From NCBI GenBank assembly GCA_964575715.1, contig CAZNSG010000183.1, positions 1-20,966 of the forward strand: DNA of 20,966 bases. Direction: 5' to 3'. Of this stretch, positions 1 through 7,537 are shown piece after piece. Numbering within the stretch: position 1 is the first letter of the stretch; every line of letters starts with the position of its first letter. The position numbers and the translations under genes are program-made. The DNA is from PNAI01 sp964575715. GTDB taxonomy: Bacteria > Pseudomonadota > Alphaproteobacteria > Rhizobiales > Xanthobacteraceae. The notes under the pieces are model-generated. The model did not search any database and was not told where the DNA came from. It saw only the letters and a program-made list of their open reading frames with translations.

Positions 1-110
1 AGCGGAGGAACGCAAAAAGGTGAGTCTTTTCAGCGTCTGCATCCAACCCCGAACCTTGGCTGCTTCCACATCGAGGGTAAGCTAAGTCCTTGATCCAGAG
101 TCAATTTCTA

Positions 111-140
111 TTGGCTTCTGAAATGTGTGAATCGTATAGC
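111..140 (+). promoter_or_regulatory. possible sigma70-type promoter of lepA
   Basis: TTGGCT at 111-116 and TATAGC at 135-140 are separated by 18 bases and lie about 65 bases before lepA. Both hexamers match the consensus only partly. The rest of 1-205 holds no gene that I can support. Confidence 0.25.
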
Positions 141-205
141 CACGCAGCGGGGAGAGGTAAGTCCGGCCGCTTGCCGCTGCGCAGGCGCGATGTTATCTGC
201 GCTTG

Positions 206-2011
206 ATGACCGCCTCCTCCATCGACAACATCCGCAATTTCTCCATTGTCGCGCATATCGACCACGGCAAGTCGACGCTGGCCGACCGGCTGATTCAGCT
301 CACCGGCGCCTTGGAAGAGCGCGAAATGGTCGAGCAGGTGCTCGATTCCATGGACATCGAGCGCGAGCGCGGCATCACCATCAAAGCGCAGACCGTGCGG
401 CTCAATTACAAGGCGCGCGACGGCAAGGATTATGTGCTCAACCTGATCGACACGCCCGGCCATGTCGATTTCGCCTATGAGGTCAATCGCTCGCTTGCCG
501 CCTGCGAGGGCTCGCTGCTGGTGGTCGATGCCAGCCAAGGGGTCGAGGCGCAGACGCTGGCCAATGCCTATCACGCGATCGATGCCGGACACGAGCTGGT
601 GCCGGTGCTCAACAAGGTGGATCTGCCGGCGGCCGAGCCCGACAAGGTCAGACAGCAGATCGAAGATGTGATCGGAATCGACGCCTCGAACGCCATCCTG
701 ATTTCGGCCAAGACCGGACAGAACGTGCCGGAGGTGCTCGAAGCCATCGTCACGCGCCTGCCGCCGCCCAAGGGCGATCGCGAGGCGGCGCTCAAGGCGC
801 TGCTGGTCGATTCCTGGTACGATTCCTATCTCGGCGTGGTCGTCCTGGTGCGCATTGTGGACGGCACACTCAAGAAAAGTCAGCGCATCCGCATGATGGG
901 CACGGGCGCGGCCTACGAAGTCGACCGCGTCGGCGTGTTCACGCCCAAGCTGCTCAATGTCGAGGGACTCGGGCCCGGCGAGATCGGCTTTCTCACCGCC
1001 TCGATCAAGGAAGTGGCGGACACGCGCGTCGGCGACACCATCACCGACGATCGCAAGCCGACCGCGACGCCATTGCCCGGCTTCCGGCCGTCGATCCCGG
1101 TGGTGTTCTGCGGGCTGTTCCCGGTCGATGCGGCGCAATTCGAGGACTTGCGCGCGGCCATGGGCAGGCTGCGGCTCAACGACGCGAGTTTTTCCTACGA
1201 GATGGAGACCAGCGCCGCGCTCGGTTTTGGATTCCGCTGCGGCTTTCTCGGTCTGTTGCACCTCGAAATCATCCAGGAGCGGCTGGAGCGCGAATTCAAT
1301 CTCGACCTGATCGCAACCGCGCCGTCGGTGATCTACAAAATCGATTTGCGCGACGGCAAGGACATCGAGATCCACAATCCGGTGGACATGCCGGACCCGA
1401 TGAAAATCCTGGAGATCCACGAGCCGTGGATTCAAGCGACGATTCTCACGCCCGACGAATATCTCGGCGCGGTGCTCAAACTTTGCCAGGACCGCCGCGG
1501 TTCGCAGGTCGAACTGACCTATGTCGGCAACCGCGCCATGGTGAAATACGACCTGCCGCTCAACGAAGTGGTGTTCGATTTCTACGACCGGCTCAAATCG
1601 GTGTCGAAAGGCTATGCCTCGTTTGACTATCACCTCACCGATTTCAAGCCGGCCGAGCTGGTGAAGATGCAAATCCTGGTCAACGAAGAGCCGATCGATG
1701 CGCTCGCCATGCTGGTGCACAAGACGCGCGCGGAGCAGCGCGGCCGCGCCATGGTGGAAAAGCTGAAAGAACTCATCCCGCCGCACATGTTCCAGGTTCC
1801 AATCCAGGCGGCGATCGGCGGAAAAATCATCGCGCGCGAGACCGTGCGCGCCTTCCGCAAGGACGTCACCGCCAAATGCTACGGCGGCGACATCTCGCGC
1901 AAACGCAAGCTGCTGGACAAGCAGAAGAAGGGCAAGAAGCGCATGCGCCAATTCGGCAAGGTGGATATTCCGCAGGAGGCGTTTATCGCCGCGCTGAAGG
2001 TGGATGTGTGA
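206..2011 (+). CDS. lepA: elongation factor 4 (LepA), ribosome-associated translational GTPase
   Basis: LepA/EF4 is a GTPase that acts on the ribosome and is thought to back-translocate or remodel stalled complexes and to assist initiation and 30S maturation. The 601-residue protein has the family's usual length (about 600). The G1 loop AHIDHGKST is at residues 16-24, G3 DTPGH at 82-86 and G4 NKVD at 136-139. EF-G-like domains II and III and the LepA-specific C-terminal domain follow, rich in Lys/Arg near the end (KRKLLDKQKKGKKR). I start at the ATG at 206. An in-frame TTG sits directly before it at 203, and no clear Shine-Dalgarno precedes either. The gene stands alone, and a two-hairpin repeat follows the stop. 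A 616-codon open frame on the other strand is a by-product of GC-rich codon use. Confidence 0.97.
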   Translation: MTASSIDNIRNFSIVAHIDHGKSTLADRLIQLTGALEEREMVEQVLDSMDIERERGITIKAQTVRLNYKARDGKDYVLNLIDTPGHVDFAYEVNRSLAACEGSLLVVDASQGVEAQTLANAYHAIDAGHELVPVLNKVDLPAAEPDKVRQQIEDVIGIDASNAILISAKTGQNVPEVLEAIVTRLPPPKGDREAALKALLVDSWYDSYLGVVVLVRIVDGTLKKSQRIRMMGTGAAYEVDRVGVFTPKLLNVEGLGPGEIGFLTASIKEVADTRVGDTITDDRKPTATPLPGFRPSIPVVFCGLFPVDAAQFEDLRAAMGRLRLNDASFSYEMETSAALGFGFRCGFLGLLHLEIIQERLEREFNLDLIATAPSVIYKIDLRDGKDIEIHNPVDMPDPMKILEIHEPWIQATILTPDEYLGAVLKLCQDRRGSQVELTYVGNRAMVKYDLPLNEVVFDFYDRLKSVSKGYASFDYHLTDFKPAELVKMQILVNEEPIDALAMLVHKTRAEQRGRAMVEKLKELIPPHMFQVPIQAAIGGKIIARETVRAFRKDVTAKCYGGDISRKRKLLDKQKKGKKRMRQFGKVDIPQEAFIAALKVDV

Positions 2012-2048
2012 GGGGCGGCGACGCTTCTAAACCGGCGTTCTCCGCCCG

Positions 2049-2139
2049 CATCCTGAGGAGCTGTCCGAAGGACCGCGTCTCGAAGGATGAGGCGGCCCAT
2101 GGTTCGAGACGCACGCTTCGCGTGCTCCTCACCATGAGG
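2049..2139. repeat. two-hairpin intergenic palindromic repeat, copy 1
   Basis: Two adjacent imperfect hairpins lie between lepA and the convergent DUF2442 gene. The first is bounded by CATCCT (2049-2054) and AGGATG (2084-2089). The second runs from CATGGT (2098-2103) through GCACGC, a ttc loop and GCGTGC (2111-2125) to ACCATG (2131-2136). The motifs CCTGAGGAG, GTCTCGAAGGATGAGG and TTCGAGACGC recur at 9391-9536, so this is a repeat family. Such CATCCTGAGGAG/CGTCTCGAAGGATG palindromes are common in Bradyrhizobium-like genomes. The copy may also stop transcription between the two converging genes. Confidence 0.8.
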
Positions 2140-2177
2140 CCGATCGAGTCCCTTCATCGGCGTGCTGAATGAGAAAC

Positions 2178-2447
2178 CTACTCCGCCGCATTAACCTGCC
2201 GCAGCCGGCCTGCCGACTTCATTTCGTCGTGCAGCGCGATCGGGTCCCAGTCGTAGCCATTCGGCCAGGTGAGCGCGCCATCCTCGATGAACACGCGCGC
2301 GAAATAAGCCGGGTCCTGCAAGGGTTGCGACATCGATCCGGTCTTTTCCACGATGGCTGCGAAGTCATGCACCCCGGCGGTTCCATCGGAGAATTCAATC
2401 TCAAGCCTATGGCCCCCAAGCGGGCGAACGCCGATCACATCAATCAT
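2178..2447 (-). CDS. DUF2442 domain-containing small protein
   Basis: This 89-residue protein matches the DUF2442 pattern: an opening beta strand with V-x-P-L-x-x-x-x-L-x-x-x-F-x-D-G, then an Asp/Phe-rich middle (LQDPAYFARVFIEDGALTWPNGYDWDP) and a short helix (ALHDEM). The function of the family is unknown. Its members often lie next to DUF4160 genes in toxin-antitoxin-like pairs, but no DUF4160 partner is visible here. I prefer the ATG at 2447 because GGAGG (2456-2460) sits 8 bases upstream. A longer frame from the ATG at 2480 has no such site. The gene converges on lepA across a palindromic repeat. Confidence 0.8.
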   Translation of the reverse strand: MIDVIGVRPLGGHRLEIEFSDGTAGVHDFAAIVEKTGSMSQPLQDPAYFARVFIEDGALTWPNGYDWDPIALHDEMKSAGRLRQVNAAE

Positions 2448-2621
2448 CGTCAAGGCCTCCGATCCGTTCAAGCTGCCCATCGGATCGCGCCGCGTTCCAG
2501 TTTCTCATAAGAGCGTCGCGCCGCTAAGCCGTCCATTCCTTCACCAGCCGCGTCACCTGAACAAGCGGGGTCGATCACCCCCAACCCGCCCGACTGTGCT
2601 GGCGTATGGGGCAATTCCGAG

Positions 2622-2638
2622 TTGCAAATAATTCGCAA
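2622..2638. promoter_or_regulatory. Fur/Mur-like 17-bp operator
   Basis: TTGCAAATAATTCGCAA is a 17-bp dyad with seven of eight base pairs matching around a central A; only the A/C pair at positions 5 and 13 breaks symmetry. Alternating GCAAAT/ATTCGC arms resemble binding sites of Fur-family regulators (Fur/Mur) in proteobacteria. The site covers the -35 box and part of the spacer of the predicted promoter, a typical repressor position. The regulator assignment is inference from motif likeness. Confidence 0.5.
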
Positions 2639-2650
2639 TTGCAGTATCAT
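2622..2650 (+). promoter_or_regulatory. predicted sigma70-type promoter of the cupredoxin gene
   Basis: TTGCAA (2622-2627) and TATCAT (2645-2650) are separated by exactly 17 bases, 31 bases before the start codon at 2681. It is the best-formed promoter I see in the window. The interval 2481-2621 between the divergent DUF2442 gene and this promoter holds nothing I can assign. Confidence 0.55.
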
Positions 2651-2680
2651 CGGGGCTTTACACAAGAGTGGAGTCGCACC

Positions 2681-3151
2681 ATGCGCATGCTTCCGATTTT
2701 TGCCGCGCTCGCCGCCGGCAGCCTTGCCGGCGCGGCGCTGGCCGCCGGCAATCTCGCCGGAGGGGAACCGATCGTGGTCACGGTCGAACTTGGCAAACCC
2801 GGCAAGCACATCTTCGTGCCCGACCGCCTCAAGTTCGAGACCGGCAAGCTCTATAAGCTCGTGCTCAACAACAACAGCAGCGATCCGCACTACTTCACCT
2901 CGCACGGCTTCACGCAGCTGATCTACACGCGCAAGGTCCAGGTGGTGCAGACGCGCGCCGGCAAGTCCACGACGCTCGCCGAATTCAAGGGCGCGATCCG
3001 CGAGATCGAAGTCTATCCGGGTCAGACGGCGGAATGGTGGTTCGTGCCGGTGGCGACCGGCCGGGTCGCCGACCTGCGCTGCGGCATCGTCGGCAAGGAC
3101 GGCAAGAGCCACGCCGACCTCGGCATGCTGGGAGAGATCGTGATCGAGTAG
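2681..3151 (+). CDS. secreted cupredoxin-domain protein
   Basis: The 156-residue product begins with a Sec-type signal peptide (about residues 1-22: hydrophobic core, then ALAAG). The remainder is rich in beta strands and reads like a small cupredoxin: IVVTVELGKPGKHIFVPDRL, then LYKLVLNNNSSDPHYFTSHGF, then a C-terminal strand pair. Possible copper ligands are H70 or H75, C134, H144 and M149. The H-x4-M spacing is normal for type 1 copper sites, but C134 to H144 (nine residues between) is longer than in plastocyanin or azurin, so copper binding is uncertain. I chose the ATG at 2681 because GGAG lies 7 bases upstream and the signal peptide starts there; the open frame extends upstream without support. 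A Fur-like operator in the promoter suggests control by iron or another metal, and a role in periplasmic metal handling is inferred from that. Confidence 0.75.
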   Translation: MRMLPIFAALAAGSLAGAALAAGNLAGGEPIVVTVELGKPGKHIFVPDRLKFETGKLYKLVLNNNSSDPHYFTSHGFTQLIYTRKVQVVQTRAGKSTTLAEFKGAIREIEVYPGQTAEWWFVPVATGRVADLRCGIVGKDGKSHADLGMLGEIVIE

Positions 3152-3164
3152 GCGCTTTTTGTTT

Positions 3165-3488
3165 GAGCATGATCGGCTTGACTGGAAACACGTGTCCCGG
3201 GCGCGGCGCGCGCAGACAAGTTTACGCAGTCTGCGCAAGCTTGACTGCGTTGCAAAACCATAAGCGCGTTTACGCGCGTCTTTGACGCGCTATGGTGCAG
3301 CGGTGCGCCGCAGACCCGGGATCGAAACAAATTCCAAGTTTGAAATGGTCCCGGATCAGCGGTGCACCGTTTCCCCCGGCTCTCGCCATAGCGCGTCAAA
3401 GACGCGCGTAAACACGCTAATGGCTCGGCCGGGGTTCACGCTGCACCGCATCCGGGACACGTGATTCATGTCTGAACGATCATGCCCT
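3165..3488. repeat. ~320-bp imperfect palindrome (nested inverted repeats)
   Basis: This fills the 335-base gap between two convergent genes. A 38-bp arm at 3258-3295 pairs with 3386-3423 at 36 of 38 positions. A 12-bp arm CACGTGTCCCGG (3189-3200) pairs perfectly with 3452-3463. The outer 24 bases on each side, containing GCATGATCG, also pair imperfectly. Inside the left half is a separate 8-bp hairpin, GCGCAGAC (3210-3217) with GTCTGCGC (3229-3236). The outer GAGCATGATC and CCGGGACACG motifs resemble repeats frequent in Bradyrhizobium-like genomes. There is no coding sequence within, so it may be a non-autonomous element, and its transcript would fold strongly. The right edge overlaps the last bases of the RidA-like gene. 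Confidence 0.85.
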
Positions 3489-3879
3489 ACCCGCCGATCA
3501 CCGCCACGCCCTGGATCTCGATCAGCATGCCCGGCCGGGCAAAATGCGAGACCGTGATCAGCGCGCTGGCCGGAAAATTTCCGTCCGGAAAGAATCCCGC
3601 GCGCATATTGACAAATGTATCGCCATGGCGCGGATCGCCGATGAACACGGTCATGGTGACCATGTTCGCAAGGCTGCCGCCGGCCTTCTGCAAGGTCTTA
3701 TCGATCAAGCTAAAGAGGGTGCGCACCTGCGCCTCGAAATTCCCCGAAATATCGCTGCCGGCCTCATCGCGCGTGGCGGTCTGGCCCGCGAGCCATACGA
3801 TTTTACCGCCCTGGGTGATGACGCCCGGCGAAAAGGCGCGCGATTTCTGAAAATCGGTTTTCTCCATATAGACCGCCAT
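3487..3879 (-). CDS. RidA (YjgF/YER057c/UK114) family protein lacking Arg105
   Basis: RidA proteins form cytosolic trimers. Canonical members deaminate reactive enamine/imine intermediates released by PLP enzymes, using an Arg (R105 in many members) to hold the substrate carboxylate. This 130-residue protein has the family landmarks: VWLAGQT near 28-34, QVRTLFSLIDKTLQKAGG at 51-68, VTMTVFIGDP near 74-83, and the terminal IEIQGVAVI. In the P-A-R motif it reads P103-A104-S105, so the key Arg is replaced by Ser. That places it among the non-canonical Rid subfamilies, and imine deaminase activity should not be assumed. The start is the ATG at 3879 with GGAGG 9 bases upstream; the frame extends 13 codons further without support. 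It is divergent from mepA. Confidence 0.92.
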   Translation of the reverse strand: MAVYMEKTDFQKSRAFSPGVITQGGKIVWLAGQTATRDEAGSDISGNFEAQVRTLFSLIDKTLQKAGGSLANMVTMTVFIGDPRHGDTFVNMRAGFFPDGNFPASALITVSHFARPGMLIEIQGVAVIGG

Positions 3880-3967
3880 AATTCCTACCTCCCCTGTTGC
3901 ATTGCCTTGATCCGACACGAAAAACCGGCCCCGCCAAGCTAAAGCGGCGCTTTTCCATTAACGCTTA

Positions 3968-3979
3968 GCAGGTTAGAAT
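3968..3979 (+). promoter_or_regulatory. GCAGGTTAGAAT motif, possible -10 of mepA
   Basis: TAGAAT ends 6 bases before the mepA start codon. The same 12-mer sits 7 bases before the sfsA start (19681-19692). If TAGAAT is a -10 box, transcription would start near or at the ATG. No convincing -35 box is seen. Confidence 0.3.
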
Positions 3980-3985
3980 GCGAGC

Positions 3986-4930
3986 ATGCTGGGTCGATTA
4001 CACATTTTGCCGCTCGTCATGCTGTTTGCGATGTCCGCCAGTGCGCATGCGCAGGACATTGGAACATTGCTGCCCATTCAGAGCCCCCCTCTCGCCAATC
4101 CAATCGACCCCAACCTCCCGGCAAAGGAATTGTTCGGCCGCAAATCCGAACCGGCACCGCTGGCGGCGCGAGCCATCGGTAAGTATAGCCGTGGCTGTCT
4201 TGCCGGTGGAATGATGCTGCCGGTCAACGGTCCGACTTGGCAGGTGATGCGCCTGTCGCGCAATCGCAATTGGGCGCATCCCAACATGATAAAGGTGCTT
4301 GAGCGCTTTGCATCAAAAGTGCCGAAAATCGGCTGGCCGGGGCTGCTGGTCGGCGATCTGACGCAGCCGCGCGGCGGACCGATGCTGACCGGTCATGTGA
4401 GCCACCAAATCGGACTTGACGCCGACGTCTGGTTCACACCGATGCCGGAGCGCGAACTCACTCGGCAGGAGCGCGAGGAAAAGATGGCGACGAACATCGT
4501 CAACGACGATTGGAATGACATCAGACCGGAGATTTGGTCGCCGGTGTACATCGCGCTGCTCAAGACGATCGCGGATGATCCGGACGTCGATCGCGTGCTG
4601 GTCAATTACGCCATCAAGAAGGCGCTGTGCCGCGACGTGACGAAGGACCGCCTCTGGCTTACGAAACTTCGTGTCGTCCCCGGCCACAACTATCACTTCC
4701 ACATTCGCCTCAAGTGCCCGGCGGACAGCCCGGAATGCACGCCTGATCTGCCAACGCCGAGTCACGACACGTGCGCAGAGGAATTGGCTTATTGGACTGC
4801 CAACGACCGCTACAAGCCAAAACCGCCGATACCCGGCCCCGAGCGCCCTCCACTGCGGCTCGCGGATTTGCCGGCATCCTGCCACGATGTCGTGATCGCA
4901 CCGCGGGCGAAGGCTGCCAACCCGGAATGA
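3986..4930 (+). CDS. mepA: penicillin-insensitive murein endopeptidase MepA
   Basis: MepA is a periplasmic zinc peptidase (LAS family, M74) that cuts D-Ala-mDAP cross-links in peptidoglycan. The 314-residue precursor starts with a signal peptide ending near AHAQ (residue 23). The conserved GKYSRGCLAGG is at 65-75. The metal site motif G-H137-V-S-H140-Q-I-G-L-D-A-D147 and the second motif H234-N-Y-H237-F-H239 are both intact, so the enzyme should be active. The Cys residues near 71, 215, 244, 251 and 263 fit the disulfides known in the family. The start at 3986 is the only one that keeps the signal peptide. It converges on the GMC gene with just 28 bases between the stops, and no terminator hairpin is seen there. 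Confidence 0.94.
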   Translation: MLGRLHILPLVMLFAMSASAHAQDIGTLLPIQSPPLANPIDPNLPAKELFGRKSEPAPLAARAIGKYSRGCLAGGMMLPVNGPTWQVMRLSRNRNWAHPNMIKVLERFASKVPKIGWPGLLVGDLTQPRGGPMLTGHVSHQIGLDADVWFTPMPERELTRQEREEKMATNIVNDDWNDIRPEIWSPVYIALLKTIADDPDVDRVLVNYAIKKALCRDVTKDRLWLTKLRVVPGHNYHFHIRLKCPADSPECTPDLPTPSHDTCAEELAYWTANDRYKPKPPIPGPERPPLRLADLPASCHDVVIAPRAKAANPE

Positions 4931-4958
4931 TCGGTAAATAATTGGTTTTGTTATGCCA

Positions 4959-6590
4959 TCATGACCGCCCGGCGTCGGCGCGGATCATCGCGGCGCCCTT
5001 TTCGGCGATCATCATGGTCGGTGCGGCGGTATTGCCCGACGTGATCGAGGGCATCACCGAGGCATCGGCCACCCTGATGCGCTCGAGGCCGATAATCCGC
5101 AGCCGCTCGTCGACCACCGCCATCGGATCGCCGGCGCGGCCCATCTTGGCCGTGCCGACGGGATGAAAGATGGTGGTGCCGATGTCGCCGGCCGCCTTCA
5201 CCAGGCCGGCATCGTCGTCGCGCGCGCTCGCGCCAGGCAGAAATTCGACCGGATTGAATGGCGCAAGCGCCGGCTGCGCCACGATGCGGCGGGTGACACG
5301 GATCGAATCCGCAGCGACGCGGCGATCTTCGTCAGTCGAAAGATAGTTCGGCGAAATCACCGGCTGGTCGGCCGGATCGGCGGAGCGCAGGCGAACAAAT
5401 CCGCGGCTGGTCGGCTGTACATTCGTTACGCTGGTCGTGAACGCTGGAAAAGTGTGCAGCGGCTCGCCGAAACGATCGAGCGAGAGCGGCTGCACGTGGT
5501 ACTGGATGTTTGCGCGCTCGCGATGCGGGTCGGAGCGGGTGAAGATGCCGAGTTGCGACGGCGCCATCGTCATCGGACCGCGCCGGAATAGTGCGTAGTT
5601 GAGCATCATGCGCGCGAACCCAGTGCGCGTGTGATAGAGTTCGTTCAGCGTCTTCACGCCGGACACCTTGTAGATCATCCGCAGTTGCAGATGATCGTGC
5701 AGGTTCTCGCCCACCCCCGGCTTATCGAGCACAAGCGGAATTCCGAACTGCGCGAGCTGTGTTGCCGGACCCACGCCGGAAAGCAGCAAGAGCTGCGGCG
5801 AGCCGATCGATCCGGCGGCCAATATCACCTCGCCCTGGCAGCGCGCCTTGCGCGCTTGGCCATCCTGCCGCCAGCGCACGCCGGTGGCGCGCTTGCCGTC
5901 AAACACCACACCCTCGACCAGGCAATGGGTTTCGAGCCGCAAATTCGGCCGCCGCAGCACCGGCTTGAGAAAGCCGCGCGCCGCCGACCAGCGCCGGCCG
6001 CGTTTTTGATTGACGTGATAGGCGCAGGAACCCTCGTTGTCGCCGGTGTTAAAATCGCTGACCGGCTTGATGCCGGCCTGCGTCGCCGCGGCGCGGAACG
6101 CATCGAGCAGATCCCAGCGCACGCGCGGCGGCTCGACCCGCCATTCGCCGCCGACCGCATGATGCGCGCTCGCGCCCAGGAAATGGTCCTCGTGCCGTTT
6201 GAAGAACGGCAGCACATCGTCCCAGCCCCAGCCGGAAAGCCCGAGCTGGCGCCAATGATCGTAATCGGCCGCCTGCCCGCGCATGTAGATCATGGCGTTG
6301 ATGGAGGACGAGCCGCCGATCACCTTGCCGCGCGGATAGTGCAGACTGCGACCGTTCAAGCCCGCCTCGTTTGCGGTCTTGAACATCCAGTCGGCGCGCG
6401 GATTGCCGATGGCGAACAGATAGCCGACCGGAATGTGATACCAGATCCAGTTGTCGCGCCCGCCAGCTTCCAGTACCAGCACGCGCGTCTGCGGATCGGC
6501 GGAAAGCCGGTTGGCGAGCAGACAGCCGGCCGAGCCCGCGCCGACGATGATGTAGTCGTAGTCGCCCTCGATTCCCGCCGCTCCAACCAT
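4959..6590 (-). CDS. GMC family FAD-dependent oxidoreductase (choline/alcohol dehydrogenase-like)
   Basis: GMC enzymes oxidise alcohols, choline or sugars with FAD. The 543-residue protein has the FAD-binding Rossmann motif VGAGSAGCLLANRLS (16-30) with EAGG (41-44), the GMC signature RGKVIGGSSSINAMIYMRG (87-105), the second signature SGVGPA (271-276), and the C-terminal catalytic pair in FHPVGTAKMG (H476) and SGNTAAP (N520). Length and motifs are those of BetA-like dehydrogenases, but the substrate cannot be read from sequence and no betaine genes (betB, betI) are nearby, so I give no gene symbol. The start ATG has GGGAGAAGAAGG just upstream. A TauE/SafE permease gene ends 42 bases upstream on the same strand, so the two may be co-transcribed. 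Confidence 0.93.
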   Translation of the reverse strand: MVGAAGIEGDYDYIIVGAGSAGCLLANRLSADPQTRVLVLEAGGRDNWIWYHIPVGYLFAIGNPRADWMFKTANEAGLNGRSLHYPRGKVIGGSSSINAMIYMRGQAADYDHWRQLGLSGWGWDDVLPFFKRHEDHFLGASAHHAVGGEWRVEPPRVRWDLLDAFRAAATQAGIKPVSDFNTGDNEGSCAYHVNQKRGRRWSAARGFLKPVLRRPNLRLETHCLVEGVVFDGKRATGVRWRQDGQARKARCQGEVILAAGSIGSPQLLLLSGVGPATQLAQFGIPLVLDKPGVGENLHDHLQLRMIYKVSGVKTLNELYHTRTGFARMMLNYALFRRGPMTMAPSQLGIFTRSDPHRERANIQYHVQPLSLDRFGEPLHTFPAFTTSVTNVQPTSRGFVRLRSADPADQPVISPNYLSTDEDRRVAADSIRVTRRIVAQPALAPFNPVEFLPGASARDDDAGLVKAAGDIGTTIFHPVGTAKMGRAGDPMAVVDERLRIIGLERIRVADASVMPSITSGNTAAPTMMIAEKGAAMIRADAGRS

Positions 6591-6632
6591 GCCTTCTTCT
6601 CCCGCATTAGCGATTCATTATTTACTTCGGAT

Positions 6633-7397
6633 TCAATAGACACCAATCAACTTTATACCTGCAATAATCAGCACAAGCCCAAGGGCGCGTTGTATCCATC
6701 CCGCCGCAATTTTTGTTCCAATAGCGCTTCCCACGATAGCTCCAAGCACGACCGCCGCCGCATAGAGCGGTAATTCGGGCGGTAGCGACTGCACGGCGGT
6801 AATATTTCCGAGCAGTCCCGCAATTGAGTTACAGAGGATGAAGGTGGCTGCGATGCCGGACGTTGTCCGCATGTCGGACCAGCCGAGAAACAAAATGATC
6901 GGCGAAAGGAAAATCCCTCCGCCGGTGCCGGTCAGGCCGGAGAGCAGCCCGATCCCGCTCCCCAGAAGTGCGCCAGCCCAAACGGGCGGATCGCGGAGCT
7001 CGCCATACGCGTCGATTCCTTTGGGCCAGAGCAGTCGCGCACCGCCAATCAGCAAAGCAACGCCAACGATCCACCGGTAATAATTGCCGGGAAGTTGAAT
7101 TGCGCCCCCAATAAACGCAAAGGGCACCGCGCCAATCAGAAATGGCCATAGTGTACGCCAGCGGAACAATCCCGCGCGAAGATAACGTTGCGAGATAAAG
7201 CTCGCGACCAGGATGTTCAGAACCAGCGCAGTCGGGCGCATGACAGCCGGGGCCACACCGAACAGCGCCATCAACGCGATATACGCAGAGGCGCCGGCAT
7301 GCCCGACAGACGCGTAGAGGACCGCAGCTAAAAACATGCAGGCGGCGAGAAGAAATTGAGGATCGGGCATGAATTGGCCATTCACAAGGCGCGTCAC
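6633..7397 (-). CDS. TauE/SafE family sulfite/anion exporter-like membrane protein
   Basis: The protein has up to 254 residues, is very hydrophobic and has about seven or eight membrane segments. It shows the two-fold TauE/SafE pattern: ASVGHAGASAYIALMALFGV in the first half and GLTGTGGGIFLSPIILFLGW in the second. Family members are proposed to export sulfite, sulfoacetate or other small anions across the inner membrane; the substrate here is unknown. The start is uncertain: GTG at 7397, or ATG at 7370 (245 residues), and neither has a good Shine-Dalgarno. The gene precedes the GMC oxidoreductase by 42 bases. The 167 bases up to the antiporter gene contain no repeat that I recognise. Confidence 0.9.
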   Translation of the reverse strand: MTRLVNGQFMPDPQFLLAACMFLAAVLYASVGHAGASAYIALMALFGVAPAVMRPTALVLNILVASFISQRYLRAGLFRWRTLWPFLIGAVPFAFIGGAIQLPGNYYRWIVGVALLIGGARLLWPKGIDAYGELRDPPVWAGALLGSGIGLLSGLTGTGGGIFLSPIILFLGWSDMRTTSGIAATFILCNSIAGLLGNITAVQSLPPELPLYAAAVVLGAIVGSAIGTKIAAGWIQRALGLVLIIAGIKLIGVY

Positions 7398-7537
7398 ACG
7401 CCTGGTTTACCGACAATGCTATGTAGAATTGAGTGCCCCTTGAGAGCGCCGTCTCCGGGCTATGCGACCGCTTACGGCAAGCCGCAAGCAACCATCGTAG
7501 CAAGGTAGCAACCGGTGTCCAGTCCGTGATCTGAACT

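Noticed and set aside
20..85. 21-codon GTG frame after GGAGG, possible leader peptide before lepA
   Set aside because: There is no regulatory structure or attenuator-like run of codons, and it is too short to tell from chance.
101..1951. 616-codon open frame on the minus strand opposite lepA
   Set aside because: It is fully antisense to a certain gene. Its composition (His/Arg/Asp-rich, low-complexity) is typical of antisense frames in GC-rich DNA, and it has no family resemblance.
5631..6773. 380-codon plus-strand frame opposite the GMC gene
   Set aside because: It is antisense to a clear full-length enzyme, with no recognisable motifs.
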